Origin: Mesorhizobium sp. L-8-3
GTDB taxonomy: Bacteria; Pseudomonadota; Alphaproteobacteria; Rhizobiales; Rhizobiaceae
Length of the DNA stretch: 64,000 bases
Assembly: GCF_016756615.1 (NCBI RefSeq)
Contig: NZ_AP023262.1
Span: 6,015,501 to 6,079,500, forward strand
Reading direction: 5' to 3'
Part shown: positions 60,815-64,000 of the stretch, in pieces
Layout of the letters: every line of letters starts with the position of its first letter
How positions within the stretch are numbered: the first letter of the stretch is position 1
Program-made: the position numbers and the translations under genes
The notes under the pieces: model-generated
What the model saw: only the letters and a program-made list of their open reading frames with translations
Told to the model about the DNA's origin: nothing
The model's database searches: none

Positions 60815-61504
60815 TTGAAACCCCCGATATTTCATCGAATGTTCGACTACGACCGGCGACTATTGCCCAATCGACACCTGGCTACTCTCGAGGAAGGAGT
60901 TGGCTCGATTGGAGAGGCGCGCAAGAAGACTGGCGCGTCGATCGGCTATCCTGGCTGGGGGCTGATCTATCACATGCTGCTGAGCCACCTTGACCGGAGT
61001 CGAGAGGAAACGATTGTCGAAACGGGAACCAACTGGGGTTCGACGACCATCGTTCTGGCGCAAGCCCTGATCGACGCCGGCTGCCGCGGGAGAGTAATCA
61101 CTTTTGAGCTCGAGCAGGACAATGTCGACATAGCGAAGCAGAATCTTGCGGCTGCAGGCGTCGGCGATCGGGTAGAGATCGTCGTCGGAGACAGTCGGCA
61201 AAATTTGCCCGCGACGTTGAAAGAAAGCATCGCGCCAAGTTCACTCCGCTTCGCCCTCCTTGACGCCTCTCACCTTGAGATGGACGTCCTGGCTGAGTTC
61301 GAATGTGTACTGCCGTACCTGGCAAGCGACGCCCTCGTGGTATTCGACAACACATATTGCCTCGCCGAAGGGAGCGAAGATCGGCGGGTCAACGGTGCGT
61401 TGAAGCAATTTCCCGACAGGTATGGGGGAAATCTAATCAATCTCGAATTCGTATCCTGGTACACGCCGGGACTGGCAATCTGGCAACGTCACCCAAAGCT
61501 GTGA
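60815..61504 (+). CDS. CmcI-like class I methyltransferase
   Basis: The protein (229 residues with a TTG start at 60815, which has GGAG seven bases before it; ATG at 60839 is the alternative and lacks such a site) contains motif I ETIVETGTNWGSTTIVLAQA and RVITFELEQDNVDIAKQNL. Further on comes ALLDASHLEMDVLAEFECVL with LVVFDNTYCLAEGS. This layout, with acidic residues after the second strand, is like the C-terminal methyltransferase of the 1613-residue protein. It could modify the same exported glycan. It follows the ABC ATPase gene by 49 bp. Confidence 0.78.
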   Translation: MKPPIFHRMFDYDRRLLPNRHLATLEEGVGSIGEARKKTGASIGYPGWGLIYHMLLSHLDRSREETIVETGTNWGSTTIVLAQALIDAGCRGRVITFELEQDNVDIAKQNLAAAGVGDRVEIVVGDSRQNLPATLKESIAPSSLRFALLDASHLEMDVLAEFECVLPYLASDALVVFDNTYCLAEGSEDRRVNGALKQFPDRYGGNLINLEFVSWYTPGLAIWQRHPKL

Positions 61505-61624
61505 ATGTTTCCCACCTGCACCAACCTTCGTGGCCCTGAAGCCAAACCGTCTCGGATGGAGGATGAAATGTTTGGGCCGGGCGCCTTGTATCTTGTCGGT
61601 CCGTTCCGTGCCGGAGGGCTTTCA

Positions 61625-62683
61625 CTATGACGCCGAAGGAGCAGGATTGGCACCCCGGCGCTGGATCTCTTGCAGCAGAATATCCAAGAGTTGCTCGCCT
61701 GCCCGGCTGCACACGTGTTCCACATCCGCCCACCCGGCCTGGTCTGTAAAGACCGAAGGTATATCGAGAACAGGAGCGACCTCGGCGAGGGCCGAACGGA
61801 CCCGGCTCATCCTTTCGCCAAAAGTGCTGTCGATCATTGCACGAACCTTCGTGGGCCATGGCGGGACGTAGAGATAGACATCGATTCCATCGGCCCGCAG
61901 TTCCCGTATGAATGCGGCAAGCTCAACGTTGACGAAATGCTCGGCCTTGTCGGCGCCTACTGCTCCGATCTGGCCGCGGATTGATGCCAACTGCTTGTCC
62001 GATATGTCGACCCCGTCGGAACAGAGCGGCCTTTCGACCGGCAGCTCTTCGGGGCGCGCCCTCTGCCATGGCGAAGCGGGTCTAGCCGAGACCTGCGACA
62101 GGCCGAGCATAACCTTTGCGGAGCGCAATGCTTCGGTAGCATCAGACAGGTAGAGCAAGGGAAGGGTGGCATAGCGGAGCGATCGATCGCTTCTGGCCGC
62201 TGTTTCCTCTGCCGGCCGAAGTCGAGTGTACGGTATGCCCAGCAATACGGTCTTCACATTCGGGAAGTCGTCCCGGAAGTGCCTGAAGTAGTCGAATTGT
62301 TCCGGCAGTGACGCCCCCCCGAAGGCGAGCGTATAGAATTTGCGCCCGCGAACGGTCGAGGACCTGGAAGAATAAAGCCCGCCAACGAGCTGCTGTACCC
62401 TTGAGTCCCCCAGAAGGAGAATCTCGGCCGCTTCCTTTCGTTCTACCCTGTCTTGCTCGATCTCGAAGGCCGACCACAGCGCCACGTCCGTTCGCCGGAA
62501 GGTCTCCCAACGGTCATACTGGAGCCGATAGCTCGTAAGCTGGGCATTGAAGGGATCGACCACGGCGATCATCCACATGCATATTCCCAACGGCACGATA
62601 GCAATCAGGAAGGCACCCAACCACAGGAGCCATGGCAAGGGCGTGGAAGGAATGGGTTCAAAAAGCGAAGTAGATGAACTCAC
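61625..62683 (-). CDS. SGNH-like periplasmic protein partner of an MBOAT
   Basis: With a GTG start at 62683 (GGAG upstream; GTG at 62695 is an alternative) the protein has 352 residues. It has an N-terminal membrane helix (WLLWLGAFLIAIVPLGICMW) and then a soluble domain. LLLGDSRVQQLVGG resembles SGNH block I (GDS) and FYTLAFGGASLPEQFDYFRH block II; PSVFTDQAGWADVEHVC holds the late Asp/His region. DltD/AlgX-like partners of MBOAT enzymes look like this. The start lies inside the MBOAT coding end (26-bp overlap), so the two are coupled. Confidence 0.75.
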   Translation of the reverse strand: MSSSTSLFEPIPSTPLPWLLWLGAFLIAIVPLGICMWMIAVVDPFNAQLTSYRLQYDRWETFRRTDVALWSAFEIEQDRVERKEAAEILLLGDSRVQQLVGGLYSSRSSTVRGRKFYTLAFGGASLPEQFDYFRHFRDDFPNVKTVLLGIPYTRLRPAEETAARSDRSLRYATLPLLYLSDATEALRSAKVMLGLSQVSARPASPWQRARPEELPVERPLCSDGVDISDKQLASIRGQIGAVGADKAEHFVNVELAAFIRELRADGIDVYLYVPPWPTKVRAMIDSTFGERMSRVRSALAEVAPVLDIPSVFTDQAGWADVEHVCSRAGEQLLDILLQEIQRRGANPAPSAS

Positions 62684-64000
62684 GCGGCTCTCCACGCCAG
62701 ACGACTATCAGGAAGATCGTCAAACCCAGAAGTACGGATTTCAAGATCAGCGGCAGTTTGGCCCAAACCTCCGCAAACGTACGATTTCGCATAACAAATG
62801 AGTAGACTAGCGCCCCAAGCATGACGAGTGAGACCAGCCAGCGCGATTGCATGTCGACCAGGTGGCTCGATGCGGCACCTGGTGAGGCCATTGCCTGCAA
62901 GATCGAGGCGGCATCGGAAAAGCTTGCGGCGCGAAAAAACACCCATGCAATCACGGTCAGAATGAAGGTCGCGGCCCAACCCACTATCAGCCAGCCCTTC
63001 GAGCGCCACTCGAAGGAACGAATGAGGCGCTCGGCAACCAAATACGAGCCGTGCAGCGTCCCCCACGCAACGAAGGTCCAAGCCGCGCCGTGCCATAGGC
63101 CGCCAAGGACCATTGTGAGCATCAGGTTGCGGTACGTCTTGAAGGTGCCCCCACGATTGCCGCCTAGCGAGATGTAGAGATAGTCCCGCAGCCAACTCGA
63201 CAGAGATATGTGCCATCTTTGCCAGAAATCCGAAAATCCGATGGCGGCGTATGGGTAGTGGAAGTTGATCGGCAGCCGGTAACCGAAGCACAGGGAAATG
63301 CCGATGGCACAAGTCGAATAGCCTGCGAAGTCGAAGAATATCTGCCCCGTAAAGGCAAGGACGCCAATCCAGGCATCGGCGAACGCCACCCTTTCGGCGC
63401 TTTCGAACACGACAACCGCGGCGTCCGCGAAGACTCCATCGGCCAGAACCGCCTTCTGGAAAAGACCGAAGACAAAAATGACAAGGCCCCAGTTCACTTT
63501 CTTCCAGTCGAGCCGGCCCACATCAGGATTCTCGGTCTGGGGGATGAAGTCCTTCCGTCGGACAATTGGTCCGGATACCAACTGAGGAAAGAAAGCCACA
63601 TAGAGAATGTAGTCCAGAAAGGTTGCCGTTTTGGCGCCTCTGTACACGTCGACCACGTAAGAGACCGAGTGAAACAGATAGAAGGAAATCCCCGCAGGCA
63701 GCAGAATCTGCTCGATTGACCAGTTTCTGTGAATGCCCCAGTAGTCGAAAAGCCACGCAACATTACCTTCGACGAACATGGCGTATTTGAAATAGCCCAA
63801 CAAAGCGAGCGGTCCAGCAACTCCAAGCCACATCCAAAGACGTCTTTGCTGTGGCAAGCGAACCACTATTTCCGTGGCGAGCCACGTGTAGATGGTGGCG
63901 GCACCCAACAGGAGAACGTACCAGGGATTGAACAGAGCATAGAATATGTAACTTGCGACAATCAGCAGTATCTTCTTCGCCACAGCTCCCGGAAGGGCGA
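62658..64000 (-). CDS. MBOAT-family O-acyltransferase (5' end beyond window)
   Basis: The protein extends past 64000: the frame reads upstream through ALPGA before VAKKILLIVASYIFYALFNP, where AlgI-type proteins have their second helix. Visible features are many membrane helices, FSDFWQRWHISLSSWLRDYL and VLGGLWHGAAWTFVAWGTLH, the latter containing the catalytic His of MBOAT/AlgI enzymes. These move acetyl or other acyl groups across the membrane onto polysaccharide, with an SGNH or AlgX-type partner, which is the next gene. It most likely acylates the glycan made here. Confidence 0.9.
   Translation of the reverse strand, partial: ALPGAVAKKILLIVASYIFYALFNPWYVLLLGAATIYTWLATEIVVRLPQQRRLWMWLGVAGPLALLGYFKYAMFVEGNVAWLFDYWGIHRNWSIEQILLPAGISFYLFHSVSYVVDVYRGAKTATFLDYILYVAFFPQLVSGPIVRRKDFIPQTENPDVGRLDWKKVNWGLVIFVFGLFQKAVLADGVFADAAVVVFESAERVAFADAWIGVLAFTGQIFFDFAGYSTCAIGISLCFGYRLPINFHYPYAAIGFSDFWQRWHISLSSWLRDYLYISLGGNRGGTFKTYRNLMLTMVLGGLWHGAAWTFVAWGTLHGSYLVAERLIRSFEWRSKGWLIVGWAATFILTVIAWVFFRAASFSDAASILQAMASPGAASSHLVDMQSRWLVSLVMLGALVYSFVMRNRTFAEVWAKLPLILKSVLLGLTIFLIVVWRGEPREFIYFAF

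Overview
The window looks like chromosomal DNA from an alphaproteobacterium of the order Hyphomicrobiales, most like Mesorhizobium or another Phyllobacteriaceae member. The reasons are high G+C, the gene block rpoZ-relA/spoT-pyrE-acpS-lepB-rnc-era, the Omp25/31-like and RopA/Omp2-like outer-membrane proteins, the TIGR02301-type small exported protein, and several rhizobial-style palindromic repeats. This placement is inferred from gene content and was not searched. No transposase, integrase, phage gene, rRNA or CRISPR array was seen.

Layout. 0.4-8.2 kb: small conserved proteins, a SRAP (YedK/HMCES-like) DNA-damage protein divergent from a NUDIX hydrolase, a dihydroorotase-family enzyme, a YgfZ-like folate-binding protein overlapping an HD hydrolase, and an MFS pump. 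8.3-12.0 kb: a TPP riboswitch followed by ykoF-ykoE-ykoD-ykoC, a thiamine-precursor ECF transporter. 12.1-19.3 kb: a RimK-like ATP-grasp enzyme with a GNAT acetyltransferase, an ECF sigma/anti-sigma pair with a candidate autoregulated promoter, an MFS transporter, an Omp25/31-like protein with a likely one-base deletion near its 3' end, and a GST divergent from an HxlR regulator. 19.5-29.1 kb: a DUF2339 membrane protein, a hotdog thioesterase and recO in one operon, then a DUF6398-like gene and the yhaO-yhaN nuclease/ATPase pair set among palindromic repeats. 29.3-38.7 kb: housekeeping genes (era, rnc, lepB, acpS, pyrE, relA/spoT, rpoZ, smpB, dapA) plus a NYN-domain protein overlapping a family-5 uracil-DNA glycosylase. 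38.8-47.4 kb: an MscS-like channel, a formylglycine-generating-enzyme homologue, a soluble lytic transglycosylase, an alpha/beta hydrolase, a cluster of repeats, and a porin. A tRNA-Ser(GCU) at 47.9 kb separates this from the last part.

48.2-64 kb is a surface-polysaccharide locus. manC, gmd and fcl can make GDP-mannose, GDP-4-keto-6-deoxymannose and GDP-L-fucose, and a GT2 glycosyltransferase lies among them. On the opposite strand from 53.1 kb there is a methyltransferase, a 1613-residue multidomain protein (DUF115-like, GT-B glycosyltransferase, FkbM methyltransferase, two membrane segments, coiled coil, second methyltransferase), an ABC-2 permease/ATPase pair of Wzm/Wzt type with a Wzt-like C-terminal domain, and another methyltransferase. 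An SGNH-like protein and an MBOAT O-acyltransferase, the latter cut by the window end, follow on the minus strand. Together they suggest an ABC-exported, possibly fucosylated, methylated and acylated glycan. The DNA from about 53 kb is visibly less G+C-rich than the housekeeping part, which suggests horizontal acquisition. The 1613-residue fusion is the most unusual object in the window.
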